From Thalassia testudinum (taxonomy: Eukaryota > Streptophyta > Magnoliopsida > Alismatales > Hydrocharitaceae), in the NCBI GenBank assembly GCA_037157565.1, contig JAZHRO010000024.1:13522501-13586500 (forward strand): a stretch of DNA of 64,000 bases, in the 5' to 3' direction. Below, piece after piece: positions 32,028-43,271 of the stretch. How positions within the stretch are numbered: the stretch's first letter is position 1; each line of letters starts with the position of its first letter. The notes below the pieces were generated by a model. The model was not told the DNA's origin. It saw only the letters and a program-made list of their open reading frames with translations, and searched no databases. A program made the position numbers and the translations under genes.

Positions 32028-34704
32028 TGTTATGAACGCGGCTTCCAGACGTCTGGGAGGTGGCCCAGACGTCTGACCAGAAGTCTGGAACCCATTCCAG
32101 ACGTCTGGGATTTGATTTCTGCGGCACGCGCAATTTCGTCTGCGCGCCTGCGCACGCAGACCTGCGACGCCTCTTTTCCCCTCTCTCCTCCGCAGGCACA
32201 GCGCTGCCCCCCCTCTCTCTCTCCCCACGCGGCTTTAAAAAGGCCTCGCCCTCTCCCTCACTCTCATCTCCTCCGTTTCCTTCTTCTCCTTCCAGTCGGT
32301 GCGAGAGTGCGAGCGGTGGCAGCGGCAGCCGCGGAGAGTTGCGGGAGGAGGTGTTGCGCGAGGGAGGAGACGCCCGACCGTGAGGGCTTGAGCTCGCCGG
32401 GGCAGCTAGAGCCGGCCGGCGGGGGGAGCCGCGGGCGTGGAGCGTCGCGGGAGGGCTGCTGCAACTCGAGTAGCAGGTGGACGAGGCGCGACGCGGCCGT
32501 GCGTCGCGGGCGGAGGGCGAGTCGAACTATGATTCTGGAAATTTTTCCAGAATCAGACGTCTGGGCTTCCAACCAGACGACGGTGAAGACGTCTGGAGGA
32601 CTGTCCAGACATCTGCAAAGAAAGTTATTTTCGTCCTTCTTCCTTTTCTGCGACCGTTTGTACTGAGCACGAGGAGTGGGTACGTGCAGGATCTGAGATT
32701 CGCCATCCGACGCGAATCAGACGTCTGGCCGAAGTGCCAGACGACGGAGAGGAGTTCCAGATGTCCGGGTCGACCATCGAACGTCTGGGAACTAGGCCAG
32801 ACGACCCCACAGGCTTCTGGACGTCTGAGAGACTACGCAGAACAAAGGTACCATCTGACCCACATTTTAAGACGTCTGGAAGAGGTTCCAGACGTCTGAT
32901 TTTGAACTGTTTCGTCGTTTTCGACTCGTTTAGGGCCCGTTCGGAGTCCGTTTTCCGCATTTCGAGTTGCGTTCTTTTCGGAATAAAATCCTCTACCTGT
33001 TTCCAGTAATTATATACTGTTCTGAGAAACTCCTTGTGTTTGATCCTTGTGATAGGACCCCGTCCCATTTCAGTCTTGGGGATTGCGGAGGCGCGCGGGA
33101 TTTCCGACCACGCCCCCAGTACTTCCGTTGTAGTTGGTAGAGTGGCTTTAGAAATTAGTAACATAATTTGTTACAATTATGGAAAAATTAATAGAACCTA
33201 GGGCATTGCATGAATCCTAGGAATGAGAAACCAGATTGAATGATAGATCCTAAGGTATTGCATGAATCCTAGGGCTGGAAAACTATATTGAATGATAGAT
33301 CCTAGGGTACAGCATGAATCCTAGGACTGGAAAACTAGTGAAATGAATATAGATATTGCAGTCTTGGAAATTGTGGAAAGGAAATAATAGCTGCCTGTAA
33401 ATTGATTTAACAGCTGCCTGTTATGAATAAATGAACATGATTGAGAATATGGGTTGTATGAACATGAAACTGAAAGGGGGAGACCTGAATGTGCTGAGTT
33501 AAAAGAGCTGGAACCCTACGGGGAGTTAGGAGTAGAACTCCTGGAAAGAGAATGAAATGGAACTGAGAAGGAAAGATGTGGAGGTGTGTTGTCTCTTGGG
33601 TACGTAGTGCCAGGGGAAGCACCTGTTACCTACTTATTGCAGAGCGGAGCCAGTCACCCAAGGGACTCGGGGTTAGGTCTGGCCACTTTGTACCGACTTG
33701 TTGGCCCTCGTGTACGCAGTACCGAGGAGAGCTACTAGTGTAGAGCGAGTACTAGCTACCCCACGGGCTCCGGGGTTCTTCTAGCTCACCTACACCGACT
33801 TGTTAGGCCCACTGGGCAAACCAGGGTAGTCAGGCGAGGGTGCGCGGACTGTGGAGGGGCAAGTCCCCTGTTTGGTTACTGTGGGGGGTTGGACCCCTGT
33901 TACTGAGAGGGCTCTGCCCTATACTGGTTTCGTGCTGTGCTTTGGGCGCACCTGTTAACGGAAACGACTGACCGCGTGCCAGTGCGGGGTAGCTACCCGT
34001 GCGTTTACCGCGCGTGCCGTAGTTACTGTTACGTCTGTCAGTGACCTTGGGGTGGTTGACTGAGAGTAGGATCACCACGGGGGACTCTCCCGGCTAGGAG
34101 AGCACCACGTGTTACTTCTACTCTTCGGAAAAGACTGCAATCAAGATCGTTCCCACGAGGAACATTCGAGATCAAGTGAAGGATCTGAGAATAGATAAGT
34201 TGTGAAGCAATAGAAAGTCGTAAATAAAGGAAGAAAGAAAATAAAACAGCTACTGTACACTTTACTTCTTCTTTAATTTAGCTGCCACTCTACTCAGCGT
34301 TTCGCTGACGTGTTACACTCGTTACTTTTTAGGACCAGGTGTTGAGCAGCCAGGGTCAGCGGCTGCAGAGAACGCTGGGTCGAGTAGGGTCCAGTAGAGT
34401 TACCATTGTTCTTTTGTGCCCTTTTTGTTCCACTGTAGTGAGTAGTTTTTGTTACTCTCTGTACTTTTCCTTACTCGTAGTTCTTGTTATGTTATGAATG
34501 TTGTTCTACTTGTTGTGGTGGTACATGCTGTAGTAGTTCTTTTTCTTACTGCTGTATTTTGTTACTGCTAGTTATATTTCATGTTGAATGTGGTTTATTT
34601 TACTGCTCTTTTGGTTACTTCTTCGTTGGACGACTAGGTCTTGGGATTAGTCAAGTCAGTCCGGTTCTCGTGTCTCGTAGGGACTCGGGAATCGGGTCGT
34701 TACA
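32028..34704 (+). repeat. Tekay 3' LTR
   Basis: Starts TGTTATGAACG, ends GGTCGTTACA, and is followed by CCGAC (34705-34709). It contains about sixteen AGACGTCT-like sites between 32047 and 32897 in phased groups, a TATA-like TTTAAAAAGG near 32235, and the downstream repeat blocks built on GTACGxAGTACC. It is the best preserved Tekay LTR here. Confidence 0.93.
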
Positions 34705-35095
34705 CCGACGGTAAATGTATATAACCGACGGGGAAACTTCAGAAAAAGGTGTGTAAAGGCGGGAAAAAGGGATGGATTAATGCCGTCTCTTGACAAATAA
34801 GCGACGACACATGTACATATCGTCGATTTTGAAACGATAGCGAAACATCTAAACCAACCTTGGGTGAACACTTTTTTTGCCGTCCACTCATAATAAATCA
34901 ATGATAATTGTATTTTCCGTTGATTTTTAACCGACGACGAACTGGCCAATCTGTCTTGTGGTCAGACACTATTTTGATGTCGGATGTGCTCTTAAATTGA
35001 CGAGAAAAGGAAACAGTGATGATCATAATGACGTCGCTTATTAGGTTTTTATCTTTGATTTCTAACCGATGGTAAAAGTGGAATATGTTGTAGTA
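34705..35095 (+). mobile_element. CACTA transposon A, 3' end
   Basis: Sub-terminal words such as ACCGACG and CGTCGxTT occur repeatedly. The end reads TGGAATATGTTGTAGTA at 35095, the complement of a CACTAC-type terminus with the last base changed. It is followed by TTT, which matches the TTT before the 5' end kept in copy B (41245-41247). This is consistent with a 3-bp CACTA target duplication inherited by both copies. Confidence 0.7.
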
Positions 35096-37629
35096 TTTTC
35101 TCATGTGTGTGCATGTGCACTCGCACCTGTGTATAAATATAAATTTTTAAGTAATTTAATTATAAGCATTGATGGATCACCTCGAGAAGATGCCCTCGGA
35201 TATAAGTGAAATGTGCAATAGAGTTGGATGATTTTTTATAAGTATCATATCATATCTAAATGATATTATTTTATTTCATATGATTGGATTTCTCAAGCAT
35301 AATTGAAATTATAAGTTTCTTATAATTTCTTATAAAACTTTTCTCTGTAATAACTTTCCTCATAAAATTTTTTTCTCCCTCAAAAATGTCATCATCAAAG
35401 AAATATTGTATGAGAAATGGTTAAAAGTTATAGAATTAAGTTGTATTCATGAAATCTATATATATACATATATGTGTGTGTGCATTTATTTATAGGTATC
35501 CTCTACAATGAGGACAGTGACCATTTAATATTAAATAAGTACCCTAAGTTCTTTTTTTATTCTTACATGCGATCACTTCTACTTTACAAGTGGATATTAG
35601 GGCATTACAAGTTTGTGAGCTTCAACTAATTTTAACAACTTATACGTTGTTTTATTATGAGAAAATTTGGCTATACACATCCCCATTATAGGTTATGTAT
35701 ATATGTATTATAAGTATCGGATGTGTTATTCTTTCTAATATTTGTTTTCATTTTAATCACAACGACAAAATTAAATAACCTCACAATTGATCTCTTCCTT
35801 CCACCCTTTGTACCTCCTCCACCACCTTTAGGAATTCCATTCCATCCAATTCATTTAAGAGTTTGCCCAAGGAAGTTGTCTTCAAAGGATGACAAAATCT
35901 AAGCAGGTTTGTAAAGATTAATGTGTGTGGAAGAAATTATCAAACAAAGAAGCTTTGTTTGAAGGCAACCATGAAAGTTTAACTCTATCATTCGAGGAGC
36001 CATGTACTTAAGGATTCTTAAATGCGAGATTATTTTATCTTGACAGTGACATTAGAGATTTGTTTTTTAATAACCCAAAACCCATGATGTAATTTCTCAT
36101 GGTAAACTAGTGGGGTAGAGGTCTCCATGTATACAATTGCCTATGATAAGTTAAGGGGGGACCGATTCATAACCTCCTCTGCCAAAGTCAAAGTTGGCGA
36201 CTGCCATTCCATGTCGTAATGGACAAAGAGGATAGAGATTTGCATGTCATTGATGGAGGGATATTCCAAGTAACGGACAACAACTAGCCCACATCAATAA
36301 TGGACAACAATTAGCCCACATCAAAGGTCATATTTGCAAATAAGTGAAAGTTATTTAATACACACATCCAACTAGTTCTGCATCAGCCAATGGGAGGCCC
36401 CATAGCACTTTCCTGCAACAACACCTAGTCCAGTGGAATAGCTACAAAAGGTAGGAAGAATTCTTTTTTGGTTGCTCTAAAGAAAATTCTGCTTTCACAG
36501 ATGTTCAAAAATATCGGGAAATAGAAAGCAAAAGTTTAATACACACACATCCAATGGGGGGTCCTACACTTTAATACCCATATATTGAAGGGTATCATAT
36601 TTTAGAACTAAGGTGATGATGTGTAGGTCGAAGTTGTCCTCTCAAGGTGGCAATTCCATCTTTTATATAGATAGATCTTTGCTTGCTTAAATTAGGGTTC
36701 GATTGTCCTAGGGGGTTAATTCATCATTTATAACATATTTTATCTTCAAGCATAGCATGAAAATGAATTCTGAATCTGCTCAAAGATAATTCTTTTTAGA
36801 TAGTTTATTATTTTATGGTGATTCCAATAGTGATGTTACAACAAAACAAGAAATATACATGACAAATAATCTACTAATCAAGTCTACTATAGAAGATAGT
36901 ACTCATCGAAATCATTATTCCATAAATTAAAGAGTTGAAGCTTTTCCCAAACAAAAAATCCAAGGCATATCTGCAAGCAAATACAGTAATTATATAGTTT
37001 TATACTTAAGAACTTTCAAAATAGAAACATCTAGGTTGTGTTGCACCAATAGATGAAGTGAACCTGGATCTTTCATTTGAGACTTAAATTCTTCACGAAA
37101 ATTAGATTTGACATGTTGTGTTGCATCTAGAATCAGCTTCCTAATCACTTCATATTCATAAGGGACATCTTCGATGATGCAGAAGTGTCTGATGTGGGTT
37201 CATACCCCAATTTGATAGAAGAATCTGCAGCTTCAACCCTTGATTGGGCTCTAGTCTTCACCAGTGCTTAACCATCGAGGAGGAACAAGGGGAAAGAGGA
37301 GGAAATGAGGAGAAAAGAGAAGAATAAAAGAAGGAGATGAGAAGAGAACAAAAGTGGAATTTGCTTCATGTTATTCCTTGACTCAACATGAGACCTTTCT
37401 AGTCTTTTATACATCAACTATCCAACCAACTGTTTAACTGCCTAACTTTCTATAACTACCCTGAACTCCATCATCCAATTACATTGTTATAAGATTCCCT
37501 ATTAAATCTACAATAGTAGTATAAGGATTCTTCGTATAACGTGGAAGTATACTTATGTCTCTAAGTAGCTCAAAAGATTCCATTCATTCTTTTAGAAGAA
37601 ATTGAAAACTATGATTTGGGGGAACCTCA
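35096..37629. other. Intergenic AT-rich DNA, no gene recognised
   Basis: All frames are closed at short intervals. A 27-bp tandem pair lies at 36271-36324. Around 37190-37480 there are LTR-like touches on the minus strand (a TATAAAAGA-type box near 37410), but neither ends nor a target duplication could be found, so no element is called. Confidence 0.6.
36271..36324. repeat. 27-bp tandem repeat, two units
   Basis: TAAYGGACAACAAYTAGCCC followed by ACATCAA occurs twice in a row, at 36271 and 36298, with two differences. Confidence 0.9.
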
Positions 37630-38236
37630 CACTACTAGAAAAAGGTGATTTGTCGTTGGTTATTTACCGTTCAAAAAGTAATACATTGGGGAAGCGACAG
37701 CGAATACCACATCAAAATTAAGCACCTCCACCTTGTTCAAAAAGTAATATGTAATTGATATTTGCCGTCGGTTATTATAAAAGGTGACAGCAAATGTCGG
37801 ATTAAAATTTCGCCTCAAATTTTGAGCACGAGATTTAATATTAAATTAAACATTTGATGTTGCTTAGTAATTAAATCGAAGGCAAAGGTCAGATCATCTA
37901 TATCCTTGCAGAACCCTCTCCTCCTCTACACTGCGTGCAACTCCCCTATAGAGCTCCTCCACCTCCTCGTCAACGGAACTTATTGTCACTGCCCCTCGTC
38001 TTCCTTGTTAGGTATGTCCTCCTCGTCATCGTCGTCCTCCTCCTCATCCTCGTCTCCCTCCTCCTCCTCAACCCTCTCCTCTTCCTACTCCTTTTCCTCG
38101 CCTCCCCACCCCCTCCTCCTCCTCCGCTAACTCCTCTCCTCCTCCTCGTTTTCTCCACCCCGTCCACCTCCTCCTCATCAGTTCTCCCCCTCCCCTACTT
38201 CCTCCTACCCCCTCCTCCTCCTACCCTCTTCCTCCT
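37630..38236 (+). mobile_element. CACTA transposon C, truncated 5' end
   Basis: Begins with the terminal repeat CACTACTAGAAAAAGGTG at 37630, followed by sub-terminal GTCGTTGGTTATT and GTCGGTTATTAT motifs and then the CCT-rich tract (37915-38230) shared with copies A and B. Homology stops at about 38236. No coding exon and no 3' end are present. Frames open in the CCT-rich part are low-complexity. Confidence 0.75.
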
Positions 38237-39019
38237 TGAGGGTTTTTATGTTCAATCAAAAGGATCAAATATGATTGAAATTAAACATCAAATAGTTATC
38301 AACAATAATGTTTGTACAATAAAAATCATTTAGAATGAAATTCAAAACTTATTCAAACACACATCTAAATGCATTCCTTGAGATATCACCCCTTTTGCAA
38401 ATGTACCCCTACGAAATTGCATGCAGGTCCCTACGTGCTTTTAAGTTGTTCCCTGCCAAAAATATTAGGTGAATTTATTCTGACAAAAATATTGGATGTC
38501 TAATATAGTGTGGATCAGTTCCTGTATTGAACCAGATCCAAACAAGATTCTAGTGTTTAAGGCCAGCCAGACATCTAACTAGACATCTGACATAGGTCCT
38601 GGAAGTCTAAATGTCATGATGATCTCATGCTTTGGATTTTTTGCGAATCTAAAAAGTGTGATTTCGCTTGACAAGTAATTGTTAAGTGGGTTTAGGTGTA
38701 ACGTTCCATTATACAATCTCATAGGTTTAAACACCATTTCCTTTCTTAAATTAAGTTTAAAGGGACATTTGCATGGTCCTGAGAAACTTTTGCCTTGGAT
38801 TGCAAAATTTTCAAAGTTTGTTAGACTCAAACACTTGGAAAATGACAAAACATACTTAACACGGACCGTCATGCAATTTGCACCATTGAATCGGCTTGTA
38901 AAGTTTGGAGCCAACGCAGTATTTTCGTGCACTTTTTACCCATGATTTATAAATAAACGGTAAATGGGAATGTTTAGAGGACTAAAGTAAAATGTACTTA
39001 AATTGGACATTAGAATGAG
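38237..39019. other. Unassigned DNA with decayed LTR-like sequence
   Basis: Two degenerate AGACATCT sites near 38567-38590 suggest a very old SIRE or Tekay LTR piece. Overlapping frames at 38579-38932 (minus) and 38679-38945 (plus) give no recognisable protein. Confidence 0.4.
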
Positions 39020-39225
39020 AATTATATTTTGGAAGGCACCGTATGGGTTAAGCCTAGGCTAGGTACCTATTAGGCTCTTAGGCACAAGACTTGATTAGGT
39101 TGGAATAGGTGAGAAATTAAACTTCAAAATTCTAGCAAGTGAACAAAAAGGCTTAGGATCGAGGAGTTTGATATTTAGGTCCGATTTTGTCCAATTTAGT
39201 TCAATAATCTTGCTTTAGATATAGA

Positions 39226-40477
39226 CAGATTTAGTCGATTTTATCTGATGAAATTAATCATCCAGATCTTAGTTTAAACGTCTTAGAAGACGTCAGATGG
39301 TTGTGCTAGACGTCTAATTAGTGGAATGTTGGCTACCAAAGTAAACGTTGAGGATTTTGACCATTAGGTTTATATCAGACGTCCGTAGAGGACCCCAGAC
39401 GTCTGATATGTGACCGTTTTGCCTCGACTGACCCAAAATCACCTTTGTGAGATTTCTAGCCGTTAACCTATCTTGGGAATCCATTCCTTCAGTACAATAG
39501 GTTTCTAGACGTCCAGACCTAGTGCCAAACGTCTTGTACATTATCTGATGATTATACACTAGAACCCTGTTTAGGTCTGAACCAAGTCAGGAAGAAAACC
39601 CACCTAGAATCAGACGTCTAACTTAGTTCCCAGACGTCTTAAACAAGTTTTCCAGACGTCTGATACATGGACCGGACGTCTGATGACCCTGTCAGAACAT
39701 AATTGATTATGTTTACGACCTATTTTGAATTGGGTTCAACCCCAACGGCTATGAAAGCTTTCTAAGAGCTTCCAAAGCCTTCTTAAGCCCTTTATAAATA
39801 GAGGAGGACCCTTGCCTTGAAAAAACACACCAAGACACACCATGAATACCATTTCCACATCTCTTACGTCAAAAAGGAATAGAAGATCATCTAGAAGAAT
39901 CTCTAGCTCTCCAAGCCTTTGTTCCACATTTACAGAGATTGAATGCAGTTGCGCACCTACTCTCCCTCTACGATTATGAGAGCGACGAAGCGCCGCCGCG
40001 TGATTCACGCCCCATGTCGTCACATCGACGTACTTCCACCAAATGAAAGCGAATTCACGCCCCGTGTTGTTTTCTATCTCCTATAGAAGCTAGGTTTTAA
40101 TATTTGTGGCTCTATAGGATTGTTGTACTTTTACATTTCTTTGGTTTAGGTATTCGCTTTGCGAATTCCCGTCTCCATTGAGGGATAAAATACTCCTTGT
40201 GAAGAGGAGTGGTTGTGAGGTACGCTACCCTCGGGTATAAAGTAGCGTTGTTGTACTGAGGTTGAACTACCCTCGTTTTAAGTAGTTCATTTAATTGATT
40301 TGATCAACTTTGTCAATCAGGAAATCCTAATTCGAGAGGGTTAAGTGATACTTTTTACTCAGTTTAGATTTCCACCAAAAAATAATTGTGTGATTAAACT
40401 ATTTGTGAGATTATTTGCAAAATTTTATATTTTATATTACGTTACGCATATCTCACCCCCTCCCGTAGAGAATTTCA
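39226..40477 (+). mobile_element. SIRE-type Ty1/copia LTR fragment
   Basis: Matches about 53605-54810 of the SIRE LTR: the AGACGTCT sites (39276, 39288, 39308), the CTTTATAAATAGAGGAGG promoter, GTATTCGCTTTGCGAATTCC, and the end CTCACCCCCTCCCGTAG. Both LTR termini are missing and no target duplication is seen, so it arrived by, or was trimmed by, deletion or rearrangement. It occupies the place of 1241-2711 in copy A. Confidence 0.75.
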
Positions 40478-40705
40478 TGGATTACTTATGCCATTCTCAC
40501 ATGGATTATTGGAAATCATATATTACTTTCAAACAAATTTGTTGGAGGAAAAAGGATGAATGATTCAGTGACGATAGGTATATATGGCTGTAGTGACTAT
40601 ATACGTGTAAGTCTTATTGATTGATAGTTTATGGATACAACCTGGTTGTCTGATGAAGGTAAATTATATATCCATGAATTGAAATCAAAGATTTATACAA
40701 CTCAC

Positions 40706-40796
40706 CTGTTGCTCCTTCCACCGAATTCGATTCTATTGGAATCATCGTGAAGAGCAAGACCATGAGAGCAAGGTACACCAACGTATGTCTTGCCAT
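40706..40796 (-). pseudogene. Broken copy of the secreted peptide gene (exon 1 only)
   Basis: The ATG is at 40796-40794. The 30-codon exon 1 differs from the one at 2941-3031 by only a few residues (LVYLAL for LVYPVL, SNS for SYS) and keeps the phase 1 donor at 40705-40704. The second exon, expected about 680 bp further along the minus strand, would fall inside 39226-40477, which is now SIRE LTR sequence. The TATA box region is also deleted. It therefore cannot make the proline-rich tail. Confidence 0.75.
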
Positions 40797-41247
40797 TTGT
40801 GCTTTGGTGATGGTGGATGGCCTTGAGATCTAGTGTGGATTAATCTTTGTTAGGGGAAGAGTTCACAATGATTATGTCAACATAACGTGCACTCTTTTAT
40901 ACCCATTTATGGTCAAATTTTCCCTTCCAACGGTGGGCGGATTGAGCACTTTTTAATTTGTTCTATTTTCTCATTTTTGTTGAAATCTAAGGAGAATAAG
41001 TTTGTAAAATAAGTTGAAAGAGTGTAATAAATAGTGAAATAAGTAAATTAACTCCTTTGTATATTTTGACAGGTTAAAGTTATTCTACAGAGAAGGAATA
41101 ATTTTACTTCGGATTAAGTCTACTTAACCCGAGGTAAATAAGAAACATGTTAAGTAATAGGTTAAATACTTAATTCACCAACCAAACATAGCCGTCGAGT
41201 GCTCCTAAGTTCTATGCTATTCTCCTAGTTTAGTGGATTCTAACTTT

Positions 41248-42870
41248 CACTACTAAAAAATATGGGTTATGCAGTCGGTTATGCTGTCGTTTATTCAAAT
41301 AAGCGACAACAGAGGTCAGTACTCGACTTACCATCAACGATTGGGCGATGCGGTGGTCGTTAATATTTACAGTCGGTTTATTACGAGACAACAAACATAT
41401 TTTTGCCGTCGGTTATTGGAATAAACGACCGCAAAAGTGGGTAAAAATTATATACAAAAATTTTAGATGTGATGATGTGTAGCCATTGTCGTCGTTTTGG
41501 GGAATAAGCGATAGCCAAAAATTTGCATGTGAAATTTGGGCGGGATTAGTGACTTATACCATCGGTTATTGAATTAAAGGATGGTAAAAGTCAAGTTAAA
41601 TTTAGCGGCGAAATTTTGGTGGAGAGGGAACCGACAAAATCATTTGCCATCGATTTTTGAGAAAATCGATGGCATAGGTTCCTAAATCTATTTAGGCGCT
41701 GCGGCCAACTATTTATCTTCCTCATCCAAACCCTCGTGCCACCCCCGTCGCTCCGCCACGCTCACGCCACCCCCTCGAGCCGAGCACCTCCACGCCCCCT
41801 CCTCCTCAGGTGAATCCCCATCCTTGTCATTGTCGTCCCCCCCTCCTTCTCCTCCTCCTCCACGCGCCGCTCCCGTCCTTCACAGAAGCTCGCCCTACTC
41901 CTCGTCCTTCGCTGGTCCTCGCCCTCCTCCTCCGCCAGCGCCCTCATTCTCCTCCTCCTCCTCCACCTGCGCCCCCCTCCAATTCCTTCGCCGGCACCCC
42001 CTTCCTCCCTTGTTCCTCCCCCTCCTCCTCCTTGTCCTATCAAACTCCTCCTCTTCCTCCTTATCCTACTAACCCCTCCTCATCCTCCTCCTATCCCTAA
42101 CGCTGCCCAACGGCCTCCTCTTCCTCTTCCTCCTCCTTCTCTTAGTGGTGCCTATGCGGCTGGCCTTTCTCCCCCTCTTCCTCTTGTCCTCCTCCTCCTA
42201 TTGCCGCCGCTGCCATCGCCTCAATTTTATAAGTTGTAAATTTTTTAATAATATGATAACATGTTATTTAATTAATTATGTTTATGAAATTACAGGTTAT
42301 TGGTGACGATCATTCTCGGAAGTTGTAGTCATTGGAGGTATAACTTTAATGTTTATTATTTATTGTAATAATATTTTAGGCTTTTGTTAGATGATGTGGC
42401 TCATATGATTTATTGTGAATGTGGGGAGTGCCTACTTGTTTGATTTAATGAAATTTAATGTGGGTGTGCCCACTTTTACGATGATTATTATTTTGCTACG
42501 CAAGTTTATAGAAAACTGAAAATATAAGGGGAAACTCTATTAATTTTTTTTCAAAATTGTTTCAATGTTTAGTTGGAATTAATATATGTTGTTTAGGTTT
42601 GGTATTAGGTTGTGTAGATGGTGCTTGGCCTAGGATTTTAGGATTTGAGTTGGGAGAGGGTTATGGTGGTTGGGTTGGGCTAGGGTTTAGATGTTTGGTT
42701 TAGGTCAAGGTTAGGATTTTCGCTTGCTCTCGCCCTTGGTTTGCATGTTTAGTTTGGGTTAGGGTTTATGATTATGATTATAATTTGTTATTTAATTAAT
42801 TTTACTTTTGAAATTATAGGTTATTAGTGTTGGGTACACTCGGAGGCTTCAGTAGTTTGAAGTATATATA
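41248..42870 (+). mobile_element. CACTA transposon B, truncated, with 5' terminus
   Basis: Starts CACTACTAAAAAATATGGG after TTT. Sub-terminal repeats such as GTCGGTTATT and AAGCGACAAC fill 41270-41660, followed by the CCT-rich tract. The match with copy A ends near 42870, before the TNPA-like exon. There is no coding capacity. Confidence 0.78.
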
Positions 42871-43271
42871 TATACATTCAATCTTTTTAATTTAATTGAA
42901 TGATATTGTAGTTTTTTGGTAAATTTTTTTACTGTTTAAATTAGTTATTGTTTAGATACACACACTTGCTAAACAAGATATATGCACACAAGGCCAAACA
43001 TTAGGTATTCTAACCCGTAGGGTAAAAGTCCTCCGAGTCAAATTGTGTACAAATTACTCACCTGTCGAGACTTATGATCATGTTATACGGACAATGCAAG
43101 AAATGTATGTATACCTCACTTACATGCATGATGTGTTGTCTTTGTAACATGCCAGAAGACTCAATCGACTTTAGTTCGGTGAAGTACCGAATTAAAGAAT
43201 GTCCTTAAAGATTTGATGATAACTTAGTTTTGCTCGTTACATATAATCATGTGTGATGAAATTTCGGTTGC
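42871..43271. other. Unassigned spacer
   Basis: AT-rich sequence between the CACTA B remnant and an LTR fragment. A short run around 43010-43130 could be read as protein in more than one frame, but I recognise no family and call no gene. Confidence 0.5.

Larger units (their letters stand above)
11569..34704 (+). mobile_element. Tekay/Del-type Ty3/gypsy retrotransposon, with two nested insertions
   Basis: The element is bounded by the target duplication CCGAC (11564-11568 and 34705-34709). Its 5' LTR is 11569-13280 plus 23329-24295 (2679 bp) and its 3' LTR is 32028-34704 (2677 bp). Gag and pol lie between 24478 and 31942. Nested inside are an Athila/Tat-type element (13281-23323) and a solo LTR (25595-28293). 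Without them the element is about 10.4 kb, normal for this lineage. Lineage is called from the order protease, RT, RNase H, integrase and a C-terminal chromodomain, plus the tRNA-iMet primer site. Multiple stops and a frameshift make it inactive. Confidence 0.9.
39020..42390. repeat. Segmental duplication, copy B (matches 1030-4771)
   Basis: Collinear with copy A but with 39226-40477 replaced by a SIRE LTR fragment, and sequence equivalent to 3071-3589 missing. It retains the CACTA 5' terminus lost from copy A. At 42390 it reads through the site that carries the solo LTR in copy A (TTAGATGATGTGGC against TTAGATGG, LTR, GATGGTGTGGC). Confidence 0.85.

Noticed and set aside
32047..32897. CRISPR-like array
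   Set aside because: Repeats are 8-10 bp palindromes with 4-12 bp between them in a plant LTR; there are no 24-40 bp repeats, unique spacers of even length, or cas genes.
38579..38945. Overlapping frames of 88-117 codons on opposite strands
   Set aside because: No recognisable domain, and no start context or splice structure. The region has decayed LTR-like words.
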